A stretch of 37,488 nucleotides of DNA from positions 1-37,488 of the forward strand of contig NZ_JACJPY010000039.1 in NCBI RefSeq assembly GCF_014696345.1. Direction: 5' to 3'. Positions 24,566 through 33,604 of the stretch are shown here, one piece after another. Position 1 is the stretch's first letter. The number at the start of each line of letters is the position of its first letter. The position numbers and the translations under genes were made by a program. This DNA is from Pseudanabaena cinerea FACHB-1277. GTDB taxonomy: Bacteria > Cyanobacteriota > Cyanobacteriia > Pseudanabaenales > Pseudanabaenaceae. The notes under the pieces were generated by a model. The model did not search any database. It saw nothing but the letters and a program-made list of their open reading frames with translations, and was not told where the DNA came from.

Positions 24566-27088
24566 ATGAATAACGAATTCTTCCCACCTAGACCCGAAAT
24601 TAAGCCCACAATTTACGCCTACAAAGACACCCATCCCCAATACAAAGGACTCCTCAAAATTGGCTATACCACTAGAGACGCGAAAACTCGTGTAGCCGAA
24701 CAATATCCCGTTATTCGCCCAGGGGAATCACCTTACAAAATACTCCTCGAAGAATCCGCAGTCTATTCAGAAACTTATAAAAATGGTAGTACTTTTAGTG
24801 ACCATGACGTACATCGCTATCTCCGCAAACAAGGCTTTAAAAATCCTGATGGTGAATGGTTTCAATGCACCGCTAAAGATGTCAAAGCTGCCATAGTAGC
24901 CATTAAAAATGGTGCAGAAAATGTCGAAAATCGTACCCTTGATTTTGGGATGCGTCCTGAACAACAGGCGGCAGTGGATAAAGCGATCGCCTATTTCAGC
25001 AGTTTCAAACAAGAGAACCCCGACAAAACGCCACACTTCCTTTGGAATGCCAAAATGCGCTTTGGCAAAACCTTTGCCACCTATCAACTCGCAAAAAAAA
25101 TGGGTTGGACAAAAATCCTCGTTCTCACCTTTAAACCCGCAGTTCAAAGCGCATGGCAAGAGGATTTAGAATCGCATATTGATTTTAAAGGCTGGCAATT
25201 TATCTCGCGCAATGGATTAGAGTTTGAGAATGCCGACAAAAATAAGCCCTTAGTTTGCTTCGGCTCATTTCAGGACTATCTCGGCAAAAATAGCGCAGGG
25301 GGCATCAAAGCCAAAAATGAATGGGTGCATTTAACAAATTGGGATTGTGTCATATTTGATGAGTACCATTACGGCGCATGGCGCGACAATGCCAAGGAAC
25401 TCTTTGAAGCAGAAGGCAAGAAAGAACTAGAATTTGGTGAAGGTGAGGGCATCGATTATTTCGATGAAAGCATTATCCCGATTACCACTAACGCCTATTT
25501 GTATTTGTCGGGTACACCATTCAGAGCGATCGCCTCTGGTGAATTTATCGAAGAACAGATCTATAACTGGACATATTCCGATGAGCAAAGAGCGAAGGAG
25601 TTATTTGCTTCTCAGGGATCAGGAGAAAATAATCCCTATGCTGCCTTGCCGCGTATGGTGATGCTCACCTATCAGTTACCCGACTCGATCCGCGAGATTG
25701 CGATGAAAGGGGAGTTTAACGAATTTGATTTGAATGTATTTTTCTCAGCTACAGGCAACGATAAAAAAGCTAAATTTACCTATGAGAATGAAGTTCAGAA
25801 ATGGCTTGATTTGATTAGAGGAAATCATCTAGAAACAGCGATCGACAATCTCAAACTCGGAGCCAAGAAGCCACCCATGCCCTATTCCGATACTAGATTG
25901 CTGAACATCCTCTCCCATACATTCTGGTTTCTGCCCACCGTTGCCTCTTGCCACGCCATGCGAAACCTGTTAGCCCAAAAGCAAAATAAGTTCTATCACG
26001 ATTACAAAATTATTGTCGCCGCAGGAATTAGTGCAGGAATTGGTGTGGAAGCATTACCACCCGTTTTACAAGCAATGGATAACCCATTGCAAACCAAAAC
26101 CATCACCCTTTCCTGCGGCAAACTTACCACAGGCGTATCCGTCAAGCCTTGGACAGGGATCTTTATGTTGCGAAATTCCTCTAGTCCTGAAACCTACTTC
26201 CAAGCCGCCTTTCGAGTCCAAACACCTTGGACAATCAAAAATCCTGATAGTAATTCCCCCAATCAAGAAGAAATCATCAAACAGGAATGCTACGTTTTTG
26301 ACTTTGCCCCCGATCGCGCCCTTAGACAAATAGCCGATTACAGTTGCCGCCTCAATGTCGATGAGTCAAATCCAGAGAAAAAAGTCGAAGAATTTATTCA
26401 TTTCTTACCTGTGCTTGCCTATGACGGTAGCTCGATGAAACAAGTTGATGCCGCAGGAATTCTCGACATGGCGATGAGTGGCACAACGGCAACATTACTA
26501 GCCAGACGTTGGGAAAGCGCCTTATTGGTGAATGTCGATAACAATACTTTGGAGCGCTTGATGAAAAATCAAGAAGCAATGCAAGCCCTCGAAAATATCG
26601 AAGGTTTCCGTAACCTCAATCAAGACATTGAAACGATCATAAATAAATCCGATGCAGTCAAAAAAGCGAAAAAAGAAGCTAATGAGAGGGACTTAACCAA
26701 AGAAGAAAAGAAAGAACTCACCGAGGCGGAAAAGGAGTACAAAAGTAAGCGCAAACAAATTCAGGAAAAATTAATTAAATTTGCGACCCGCATTCCTGTA
26801 TTTATGTATCTCACCGATTACCGCGAAAGAAGCCTTAGAGATGTGATTACTCAACTCGAACCCGCATTATTTAAAAAAGTAACAGGTTTAATCGTGAGAG
26901 ACTTTGAGCTATTGGTAAGTTTAGGTGTATTCAATAGTGCCTTGATGAATGATGCAGTTTACAAATTTAAGCGTTATGAAGATGCCAGTTTAGAGTATGT
27001 GGGATTTAATCGGCATGAAGGTGAAAATATTGGGTTGTATGACACGGTGTTGAGTCCTATGGATATAATTTCAAATAACTACCCTTAA
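24566..27088 (+). CDS. GIY-YIG (T5orf172/Mug113-like) nuclease fused to a superfamily 2 helicase
   Basis: The 840-residue protein begins with a GIY-YIG-type domain (IYAY at ~16-19, LLKIGYTTRDAKTRVAEQYP at ~29-48, and DVHRYLRKQGFKNPDGEWFQ near 81-100). The helicase follows: NAKMRFGKTFATYQL (Walker A-like, Lys168), CVIFDEYHYG (DEYH, 265-268), YLYLSGTPFRAI (motif III) and GKLTTGVSVKPWTGIFML with QAAFRVQTPW (motifs V/VI). A charged coiled stretch lies at ~700-750. Such proteins serve as the restriction and translocation subunit next to Eco57I-type methyltransferases. Its stop overlaps the convergent FGE gene by 18 bp. Confidence 0.85.
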   Translation: MNNEFFPPRPEIKPTIYAYKDTHPQYKGLLKIGYTTRDAKTRVAEQYPVIRPGESPYKILLEESAVYSETYKNGSTFSDHDVHRYLRKQGFKNPDGEWFQCTAKDVKAAIVAIKNGAENVENRTLDFGMRPEQQAAVDKAIAYFSSFKQENPDKTPHFLWNAKMRFGKTFATYQLAKKMGWTKILVLTFKPAVQSAWQEDLESHIDFKGWQFISRNGLEFENADKNKPLVCFGSFQDYLGKNSAGGIKAKNEWVHLTNWDCVIFDEYHYGAWRDNAKELFEAEGKKELEFGEGEGIDYFDESIIPITTNAYLYLSGTPFRAIASGEFIEEQIYNWTYSDEQRAKELFASQGSGENNPYAALPRMVMLTYQLPDSIREIAMKGEFNEFDLNVFFSATGNDKKAKFTYENEVQKWLDLIRGNHLETAIDNLKLGAKKPPMPYSDTRLLNILSHTFWFLPTVASCHAMRNLLAQKQNKFYHDYKIIVAAGISAGIGVEALPPVLQAMDNPLQTKTITLSCGKLTTGVSVKPWTGIFMLRNSSSPETYFQAAFRVQTPWTIKNPDSNSPNQEEIIKQECYVFDFAPDRALRQIADYSCRLNVDESNPEKKVEEFIHFLPVLAYDGSSMKQVDAAGILDMAMSGTTATLLARRWESALLVNVDNNTLERLMKNQEAMQALENIEGFRNLNQDIETIINKSDAVKKAKKEANERDLTKEEKKELTEAEKEYKSKRKQIQEKLIKFATRIPVFMYLTDYRERSLRDVITQLEPALFKKVTGLIVRDFELLVSLGVFNSALMNDAVYKFKRYEDASLEYVGFNRHEGENIGLYDTVLSPMDIISNNYP

Positions 27089-28531
27089 GCCAATATCGTT
27101 ATAGCGATCGCCTTGCCAATGCCAATCGCGACTTGCTGCGCGACATAACTTTGCCTCATTGCTCCAAGAGCCGCCCCGCCTCACCCTGCGCCCATAGCCC
27201 TCGCCATCGATCCATGCTGAACCATCGGCAGGTGCGCCGCGATAGCTATCATGCCAGACATCTTCACACCATTCCCAAACGCCACCATGCATCTCATGCA
27301 GTCCCCAAGGATTGGGGATCTTTTTGCCAATGGGTTGCGATCGCTGATTGGCATTACCCTTAAACCAAGCATAGTCGGGCAGTTGATCGGCGCGATCGCC
27401 AAAATGATAAGCAGTACTAGTGCCAGCACGGCAGGCATATTCCCATTCTGCCTCACTAGGTAAACGGTAAGTATATTTATAGGTAGATTTGCTCGATAGT
27501 TTTTGGCAAAATTCCTTTGCTTCTAACCATGAAATATTTTCGATGGGGGCTTGGAGATCCTCCCGAAAGATGGCAGGGTTGCTGCCCATAACTGCCGCCC
27601 ATTGTTCCTGAGTCACCACGAATTTTGCCATATAAAAGGTTGACACATTCACTTCTATCATCGGCGATTCATGATCCCTGCGCTCTAATTCAGTCATTGG
27701 CGAACCTAGCTTAAATCTTCCCGATGGAATCTGTACCATTTCCATATAAATGCCATTGCCAAAATTATCTCGAAAAGCTTTGTCTTTATTTTGAATTGGA
27801 TCTAGGGGTGGTTCAGGAATAGGGGCAGATGTAACTATAGTTAAAGGCTGCGGTTTGGGTTTGGGACTTGCAAATAGTAAGGCAATGGCAAACCCCGCGA
27901 TTGCTGCGCCGCTATGGGTCAACATTTGACGACGATTAATAGAAATTTTCGATAAAGTGGAGATGAATCTAGTTTGCCAAGAATTATCATTTGCTGATGA
28001 ATGGAGGCTTTGAAGCGCTTTAACAGTCGATAATTCAGAAATAGTGATTGATTTAGCAGGTTCACTTGAGCTATTGAGATAATCCTGCAATAAATCTTTA
28101 AATTCGGTTAGATATTGATAATGCTCTTGGTAGTCTCGGACTAAGTAATAGTCTGACTCTAACTGCAAAAAAGCCTGTACCTTTGGAGCAAGATTATAGC
28201 TTTGGGACAATTGATAAAGCCTTTGAGAGAGATCTTGAGAAATATTTTGAGAAAGATCTTGGAAAAGATTTATGGCGATCGCCTGAGAATTAATCCTTTC
28301 GGTAGATATTTGTGAATCTAGTTCCACAAGCCGCCATTGATAAATCACGCAAAGGGGATGGGGCATGATGGGAATTTCGAGATTTTCTGCTAGATAAATT
28401 GAGATGGCGATCGCTAAGCTCTGAGCGCCTTCCCCTTGGATATCACCACAATTACCTAGCTCGATTATTTCTTCCGTATGCAAACACTTACAGATAGAAT
28501 AACGCTGATGGAGAATATCATCTATTTGCAT
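27071..28531 (-). CDS. FGE-sulfatase (formylglycine-generating-enzyme) domain protein with membrane segment
   Basis: The chosen ATG (28531) gives 486 residues; a TTG frame from 28564 is less likely. Residues ~1-180 are helical with DDILHQRYSICKCLH at the N-terminus, reminiscent of the start of cyanobacterial Ser/Thr kinases, but no kinase motifs follow. A transmembrane segment lies at about 205-222. From ~260 on, an FGE-sulfatase fold is clear: SGRFKLGSP, YRLPSEAEWEYACRAGTSTAY, GLHEMHGGVWEWCEDVW and RRVRRGGSWSNEAKLCRAASR. The periplasmic domain may not be a true formylglycine enzyme; most such cyanobacterial domains have other, unknown roles. The gene overlaps the convergent helicase gene by 18 bp. 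Confidence 0.75.
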   Translation of the reverse strand: MQIDDILHQRYSICKCLHTEEIIELGNCGDIQGEGAQSLAIAISIYLAENLEIPIMPHPLCVIYQWRLVELDSQISTERINSQAIAINLFQDLSQNISQDLSQRLYQLSQSYNLAPKVQAFLQLESDYYLVRDYQEHYQYLTEFKDLLQDYLNSSSEPAKSITISELSTVKALQSLHSSANDNSWQTRFISTLSKISINRRQMLTHSGAAIAGFAIALLFASPKPKPQPLTIVTSAPIPEPPLDPIQNKDKAFRDNFGNGIYMEMVQIPSGRFKLGSPMTELERRDHESPMIEVNVSTFYMAKFVVTQEQWAAVMGSNPAIFREDLQAPIENISWLEAKEFCQKLSSKSTYKYTYRLPSEAEWEYACRAGTSTAYHFGDRADQLPDYAWFKGNANQRSQPIGKKIPNPWGLHEMHGGVWEWCEDVWHDSYRGAPADGSAWIDGEGYGRRVRRGGSWSNEAKLCRAASRDWHWQGDRYNDIGLRVVI

Positions 28532-28647
28532 AGGGCGATCGGAAAGTAATGGAAACAGTAACAAGAATTACAGAATTTAATATGGGGATCGTCAAGATGT
28601 TGTTAGTCAATTGACTGACTTATTAATGAAGTGTTAAGGAGGAGTCT

Positions 28648-28857
28648 ATGTCTAATATCCCAACTGGCGGTCAAATGTTATGGAAGTTAGAAGATGATGG
28701 CGAGCGGAGCTTGCATTTGCGTCACAACCCCTCAGAAGAATGGCGGCATTACGAAGAGTTCCCTGAATATGCATTGCAAGATCCCATTGGTTTCTCTAAA
28801 GGCATTGCCACATTTATGTCATTGCTAAAGAAGGATTGGACAGCAATTAAGTCCTAA
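28648..28857 (+). CDS. Small conserved cyanobacterial protein, unknown function
   Basis: The 69-residue acidic protein follows a strong AAGGAGGAG site. It reads MSNIPTGGQMLWKLEDDGER and then HNPSEEWRHYEEFPEYALQDPIGFSKG with a basic C-terminus. No signal peptide or membrane segment is seen. The even composition and strong ribosome binding site make it a believable gene. It stands alone before cbiD and ends with a hairpin. Confidence 0.7.
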   Translation: MSNIPTGGQMLWKLEDDGERSLHLRHNPSEEWRHYEEFPEYALQDPIGFSKGIATFMSLLKKDWTAIKS

Positions 28858-28860
28858 TTT

Positions 28861-28896
28861 ATTATAGCGGTTTCGCCATAGCAAAACCGCTATAAT
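28861..28896. terminator. Perfect 13-bp hairpin between the 69-residue gene and cbiD
   Basis: ATTATAGCGGTTT / AAACCGCTATAAT surrounds a 10-nt loop. It starts 3 bp after the stop. A similar half-site TATAGCGGTTTT appears at the CDF gene's stop (33560-33570). Confidence 0.6.
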
Positions 28897-28923
28897 CTGA
28901 CTGTTTAAATCTGTTGTGCCTTC

Positions 28924-30057
28924 ATGAAATCTGGTTATACGCTGCCTGTATTTGCGATCGCTGCTGCCAAAGCCGCAATCATCACATTGCAGAATCTCCG
29001 AAAATCGCAAGTTCTAGAATCGATTACTTCCGTAGAAATGGATTTGCTGGAGGCGGGGCATGGGCATATTCCCATTGCACAGGTTGCTATTATTGATTAT
29101 CAAATCAATCAACAAACAGCCCTCGCGATCGCCTTGAGCGATCCTGGGGATAATCTGGATTTGACCGCAGGTATGCCGATTTGGGCATGGGTAAGCTTAG
29201 AAGCGCATGGCTTAGCTGATGAGATTTTGTCGCCTAATTCCATATCTATTTCTGAAAGACTGATTTTAGAAGGCGGTGAAGGCTTGGGTAAATCTGTTGA
29301 TGGTAAACCTGCTATCTATCAATTGGCACAAAATCTCGCGCAAGCAAACCTTTTACCGCTATTATCGCCAGAATTATTATCGCCCGAATTGCCCAATCAA
29401 TTAGCAAGGGTGCGATTCATTCTCCCTGAAGGTCGCGCCTTAGCAAAAAGGACATCCAATGCTGCCTTTGGCATTCTTGAAGGACTATCTCTATTGGGAA
29501 CTTCTGCCATATCGCAACCGCTTTCAGTGGAAGATAAATTGGAAGAATTTCGCACCGATCTGCGGGATAAAGCGACTGATACACAGGCGATCGCTTTTTA
29601 CATTGGTGCGAATGGCTATCAAGTCGCTCAGGGTCTAGGCTTTAGCGATCGCCAATTGGTGCAGACCGCCAACTGGATCGGCGCGATGTTAATAGAAGCA
29701 GCACTGCTAGGCATCAAAGAAATTACTTTGATTGGTTATCATGGCAAGCTATTAAAATTAGCAGGTGGCATTTTTAACACTTCCAGTCACTTAGCCGATG
29801 CGAGGATTGACATTTTAGTAAGAGCCGCAGTCCATCAAAACTTGCCGATGGAATTAATTCAAAAAATCGAGCGATCGCCCACCGCCGAAGCTGTGCATAA
29901 TTTACTAGTTGCCAATAACAGCGATCAACCCGTCTTTGCCCACATTACCGATCAAATCAACCAACGGGCGATCGCCTATATCCAAAAATACAGCGATCGG
30001 CAAGTTGCCGTTAAAACCATTCTTTGCGATCGGCTAGGAAAATTAGTTCTAGGATAA
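28924..30057 (+). CDS. cbiD: Cobalt-precorrin-5B C1-methyltransferase
   Basis: The 377-residue protein starts MKSGYTLPVFAIAAAKAA, the CbiD N-terminal signature in cyanobacterial form, followed by ALSDPGDNLDLTAGMPIWAW. Later it has ILEGGEGLGKSVDGKPAI, ARVRFILPEGRALAKRTSNAAFGILEGLSLLGT and LIGYHGKLLKLAGGIFNTSSHLADAR. The enzyme adds a methyl group at C1 in anaerobic-type cobalamin synthesis. It lies ~36 bp upstream of cobM, and the two form a short cobalamin operon. No cobalamin riboswitch is recognised upstream; the gap is too short. Confidence 0.93.
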   Translation: MKSGYTLPVFAIAAAKAAIITLQNLRKSQVLESITSVEMDLLEAGHGHIPIAQVAIIDYQINQQTALAIALSDPGDNLDLTAGMPIWAWVSLEAHGLADEILSPNSISISERLILEGGEGLGKSVDGKPAIYQLAQNLAQANLLPLLSPELLSPELPNQLARVRFILPEGRALAKRTSNAAFGILEGLSLLGTSAISQPLSVEDKLEEFRTDLRDKATDTQAIAFYIGANGYQVAQGLGFSDRQLVQTANWIGAMLIEAALLGIKEITLIGYHGKLLKLAGGIFNTSSHLADARIDILVRAAVHQNLPMELIQKIERSPTAEAVHNLLVANNSDQPVFAHITDQINQRAIAYIQKYSDRQVAVKTILCDRLGKLVLG

Positions 30058-30088
30058 GATAGTTTGCGCTTCGCACAAACTATCTTAT
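30054..30088. terminator. Hairpin with GCTTCGC apex overlapping the cbiD stop
   Basis: ATAAGATAGTTTG / CAAACTATCTTAT is a perfect 13-bp stem; the enclosed CGCTTCGCA adds a GC/GC pair and TTC loop at the apex. It contains the cbiD TAA and ends 4 bp before cobM. No T-run follows. It could reduce expression of cobM or act as an RNA-processing site. Confidence 0.5.
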
Positions 30089-30092
30089 TGGC

Positions 30093-30869
30093 ATGAAATT
30101 AATGAATCCTACTAATCCTATTTATATTATTGGCGCGGGACCCGGAGATCCTGATTTAATTACGGTGAAAGGGCGGCAACTTCTCGAAAAAGCCGATGTC
30201 GTGGTCTATGCCAATTCCCTAATTCCAGACTCAATGCTGCAATATTGTCGTGCCGATGCTGAAATCATTCCCACCGCCAGCCAGTCCCTAGAAGAGATTG
30301 TGGCAATTATGATCGAAAAAGTGCGATCGCAGAAATTAGTCGTGCGCCTCCATGATGGCGATCCTGCTCTCTATGGCGCAATCCAAGAACAGATGACTGC
30401 CCTCATTGCCGCTAATATTCCCTTTGAGATTATTCCAGGGGTGAGTGCTTTCCAATTAGCCGCCGCCAGATTGCAAACCGAACTGACAGTTCCCCAATTA
30501 GTCCAGACAATTATTCTTACACGCATCAGTGGACGCACTCAAGTTCCAGAACGGGAAGAATTATCCAGCCTTGCCGCCCATCAAGCATCACTATGCCTCT
30601 ATCTCAGCGCCCATCATGTGGAGAATGCTCAAGCAAAGTTAATGGAACATTATCCATCGGATACCACCGTTGCTATTTGCTATCGCTTGGGTTGGGAAGA
30701 TGAGCAGATTATTACCGTTCCTCTGGCAAATATGGCATTTACGACCATCGCAGAAAACTTAACGAGAACGACTTTATTTGTAATTAGTCCTGCGTTAAAT
30801 CATAATCAGAAAAGTAATCAAGAGCGATCGCAGTTGTATAGTTCTCACTATAGCCGACTCTTTCGTTAA
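30093..30869 (+). CDS. cobM: Precorrin-4 / cobalt-precorrin-4 C11-methyltransferase
   Basis: The 258-residue protein has IYIIGAGPGDPDLITVKGRQLL, the SAM-binding N-terminus of the tetrapyrrole methylase family, then VVRLHDGDPALYGAIQEQ, IIPGVSAFQLAAARL and TVAICYRLGWEDEQI. These match CobM/CbiF. It methylates C11 of the corrin ring in cobalamin synthesis. An internal ATG nine bases later gives a shorter, equally plausible start. It follows cbiD in the same direction, separated only by the hairpin. Confidence 0.93.
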   Translation: MKLMNPTNPIYIIGAGPGDPDLITVKGRQLLEKADVVVYANSLIPDSMLQYCRADAEIIPTASQSLEEIVAIMIEKVRSQKLVVRLHDGDPALYGAIQEQMTALIAANIPFEIIPGVSAFQLAAARLQTELTVPQLVQTIILTRISGRTQVPEREELSSLAAHQASLCLYLSAHHVENAQAKLMEHYPSDTTVAICYRLGWEDEQIITVPLANMAFTTIAENLTRTTLFVISPALNHNQKSNQERSQLYSSHYSRLFR

Positions 30870-30918
30870 ATCGAGACTACTGCTTCCCCCTTATTACCGT
30901 AATACTAAAAAATGAATT

Positions 30919-31917
30919 ATGCCTTGGATAGAATTGATCGTTGATACGACTGATGAGGCGGTGGACTGGGTTTATACCCTGTTGGCACAGGCGATCGCTG
31001 CTAATGATATCCATATCCACAAATATGAAGCCAGCGATAACGAAATACAATCAAGTTCTCAATGGAACTATACAATCCAAATATATTTAGCAAAAAATGA
31101 TCAAATTCATCAACGTATTGACGCGATCGCCGCGATGATTGCGCCACTACAACGCACGGGGCTGATCAATGAATTGCAAACTTTTGTTGTGACAGAGCGT
31201 CCTATAGATCGTGATTTGGAAGAGAATCCGACCAAATTTTTAGTGAGACGCATTGGCGATCGCTTCGTGGTGGTATCCGCAGATGCCAATTATCAAACCC
31301 GAAGTCCTCAAGAAATAGTCCTGCACTTGCAAAACAGTCTCGCCTTTGGCAGTGGCTTACATCCCGCCACGATTTTGAGTTTGCGCCTGATTGAAAAATA
31401 TTTCCACAATTGGCATAAGCCAAATAATGAGCCGATCTATGCCCTCGACCTTGGCTCTGGCTCTGGTATCCTCACGGTGGCGATGGCAAAATTAGGCATC
31501 GAAGTTCTTGCCATTGACAACGACCCGATCGCAGTGGCGGCAACTGAAGACGCGATCGCCCGCAATCAGGTAAGCGACGTGGTGACAGTTAGCAGTGCCA
31601 GCCTTGGCACTGCCAGTCAGTTGGGGCATTGGTTAGGAAGCGATCGCCCTGCCTCCACAACTGCGATCGCGGCGGCGGGGCAGTTCGATCTGATTGTGGC
31701 AAATATATTTGCAAGGGTGCATATTTCCCTAGCGGCTGAATTTGCACAGGCACTTAAACCCCCTAGTGCAACAACTAGTTCACCGCGCCTCTTGATTACC
31801 GCAGGCTACACCAGCGATCGCGCCGATGATGTAATTGCGGCGATGCAAGCGGTGGGTTTTCAGTTGGGCGATCGCCAACAAATGGACGAATGGACAGCGA
31901 TCGCGTTTCAAAAATAA
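30919..31917 (+). CDS. prmA: Ribosomal protein L11 methyltransferase
   Basis: The 332-residue protein opens MPWIELIVDTTDEAVDWV, the PrmA N-terminal domain, and has FGSGLHPATILSLRLIE, ALDLGSGSGILTVAMAKLG (SAM motif I, residues ~174-192), VLAIDNDPIAVAATEDAI and DLIVANIFARVHISLA. These define PrmA, which trimethylates lysines of L11 on the ribosome. The length is slightly greater than the usual ~290-300 residues because of linker insertions. It lies 50 bp after cobM. Confidence 0.92.
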   Translation: MPWIELIVDTTDEAVDWVYTLLAQAIAANDIHIHKYEASDNEIQSSSQWNYTIQIYLAKNDQIHQRIDAIAAMIAPLQRTGLINELQTFVVTERPIDRDLEENPTKFLVRRIGDRFVVVSADANYQTRSPQEIVLHLQNSLAFGSGLHPATILSLRLIEKYFHNWHKPNNEPIYALDLGSGSGILTVAMAKLGIEVLAIDNDPIAVAATEDAIARNQVSDVVTVSSASLGTASQLGHWLGSDRPASTTAIAAAGQFDLIVANIFARVHISLAAEFAQALKPPSATTSSPRLLITAGYTSDRADDVIAAMQAVGFQLGDRQQMDEWTAIAFQK

Positions 31918-32012
31918 CCATATAATTAATTGGGCTAATTATTTGGGCTTAGCGCAAAGCGCTGTAAAATTTAGATAAATTCTGTTAGATAAATTTTGAG
32001 GAGCATAACTTC

Positions 32013-32654
32013 TTGGGTATTGATTTACGCAGCTATGTCTATCTAGATAATCTTCAACGCCAACACGCCGCATACTTAGGAACAATTGCCCAAGGTTTTT
32101 TGCCATTGCCAGGGGATACTTCTCTTTGGATTGAGATTTCCCCAGGAATTGAAATTAATCGCATTACCGATGTCGCGCTCAAATCTACCTCAGTGCGCCC
32201 AGGGGTACAAATTGTTGAACGTTTGTATGGATTATTAGAAATTCATTCTGCAAGTCAAGGGGAAACCCAAGCGGCTGGACGCGCCATTTTGCAAATGCTC
32301 GGCGCAACCGAAGAGGATCGCATCAAGCCGCGATTGCTCTCTAGTCAAATTATCCGTAATGTCGATGCCCATCAAACCCAATTAATCAATCGCTTTCGGC
32401 GCGGACAAATGTTGCTATCAGGTCAAACCCTCTACATCATGGAAGTGGAACCTGCCGCCTATGCTGCCCTCGCCGCCAATGAAGCCGAAAAAGCCGCTTC
32501 GATTAATATTCTGGAAATTGTGGCAGTGGGTAGTTTTGGACGCTTATATTTGGGGGGGGAAGAGAGGGACATTATGGCGGCGGCAACTGCCGTGTTGAAT
32601 ACGATCAATAATATTCGTGGTCGAGATATCTATGGTGGCGATCGCAATGAATAG
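32013..32654 (+). CDS. ccmP: Carboxysome shell protein CcmP (tandem BMC domains)
   Basis: The 213-residue protein starts at a TTG with GAGGAG 8 nt upstream. It has [40 protein letters not shown] and [22 protein letters not shown] in the first half. The second half has [43 protein letters not shown] and [15 protein letters not shown]. Two BMC folds in one chain with this wording is diagnostic of CcmP, which forms stacked hexamer-like trimers with a gated pore in beta-carboxysome shells. It is an isolated copy here, as in many cyanobacteria where ccmP lies apart from the ccmKLMN cluster. The next gene begins 3 bp later. Confidence 0.93.
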   Translation: MGIDLRSYVYLDNLQRQHAAYLGTIAQGFLPLPGDTSLWIEISPGIEINRITDVALKSTSVRPGVQIVERLYGLLEIHSASQGETQAAGRAILQMLGATEEDRIKPRLLSSQIIRNVDAHQTQLINRFRRGQMLLSGQTLYIMEVEPAAYAALAANEAEKAASINILEIVAVGSFGRLYLGGEERDIMAAATAVLNTINNIRGRDIYGGDRNE

Positions 32655-32657
32655 AAC

Positions 32658-33563
32658 ATGAAAAATAAAGGCGAGCCACGTTCGGCAAGTTATTACGGTT
32701 ACTTATCGATCGCAGGAGCGATCGCCACCATCGCGCTCAAATTAGGGGCATATTTACTCACCAACTCAGTGGGATTTCTCTCCGATGCCCTTGAGTCGGG
32801 GGTGAACTTAGTGGCAGCCATCATTGCAGTGTGGGCAATTAACTATGCCGCCAAGCCCCCCGATGCAGAGCATACCTATGGACATTCTAAAGCCGAATAT
32901 TTTTCCAGTGGCTTTGAGGGCGCTTTAATTTTAGTTGCTGCCCTTGGCATTGCGATCGCCGCCATACCGCGCCTAATTAATCCCCAACCCTTAGAACAGT
33001 TAGGAATCGGGTTAGTTTTATCTTTAATCGCCGCCGCAATTAATGGCGCGATCGCCATGATTTTATTAAAAGCCAGTAAGCGCCTCCGTTCCATTACCCT
33101 GCGTGCCGATGCCCATCATTTACTCACCGATGTCTGGACATCCTTTGGGGTATTGATTGGTATTGGTTTAGTCGCTTGGACAGGTTGGCAAATCCTTGAT
33201 CCCATATTGGCGCTGTTAGTCGCGGTGAATATTCTCTGGACTGGCATTAAATTAATTACCGAAAGCGGTTCGGCACTCCTTGATGCGGCAATGCCTGCGG
33301 CTGAACTAGAAGTAATTAACCAAATCCTCAGCAATTATGATCGCCGCCAAATCCAATTTCATGCCATTCGTACCCGCGTTGCAGGGGCAAAAAGGTTTGT
33401 AACTTTTCATATTTTAGTGCCTGGGGCTTGGTCTATCCAGAGTGGACATGATCTCTGTGAGGAATTAGAGACAGCGATCGCCCAAGCTTTACCAAATACG
33501 AGTGTATTTACGCATTTAGAACCCCTAGAAGATCCAAAATCATGGACAGATCAAGACTTATAG
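32658..33563 (+). CDS. Cation diffusion facilitator family metal transporter
   Basis: The 301-residue protein has six membrane segments in the CDF pattern, with TNSVGFLSDALESGVNLVAA in helix II (Asp and Asn at metal-site positions) and ADAHHLLTDVWTSFGV in helix V (His...Asp, the second half of the site). A C-terminal metallochaperone-like domain (~210-290) ends THLEPLEDPK. It exports a divalent metal such as Zn, Mn or Fe in exchange for protons. The metal cannot be assigned; helix II differs from the usual DxxxD. It starts 3 bp after ccmP, so the two are likely cotranscribed. Confidence 0.88.
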   Translation: MKNKGEPRSASYYGYLSIAGAIATIALKLGAYLLTNSVGFLSDALESGVNLVAAIIAVWAINYAAKPPDAEHTYGHSKAEYFSSGFEGALILVAALGIAIAAIPRLINPQPLEQLGIGLVLSLIAAAINGAIAMILLKASKRLRSITLRADAHHLLTDVWTSFGVLIGIGLVAWTGWQILDPILALLVAVNILWTGIKLITESGSALLDAAMPAAELEVINQILSNYDRRQIQFHAIRTRVAGAKRFVTFHILVPGAWSIQSGHDLCEELETAIAQALPNTSVFTHLEPLEDPKSWTDQDL

Positions 33564-33604
33564 CGGTTTTCACCTTATTGGAAGCATACTTTATCGCCTG
33601 CACC

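Noticed and set aside
28858-28923. Cobalamin riboswitch before cbiD
   Set aside because: The gap is only 66 bp and is occupied by a simple hairpin; no B12-box-like sequence is seen.
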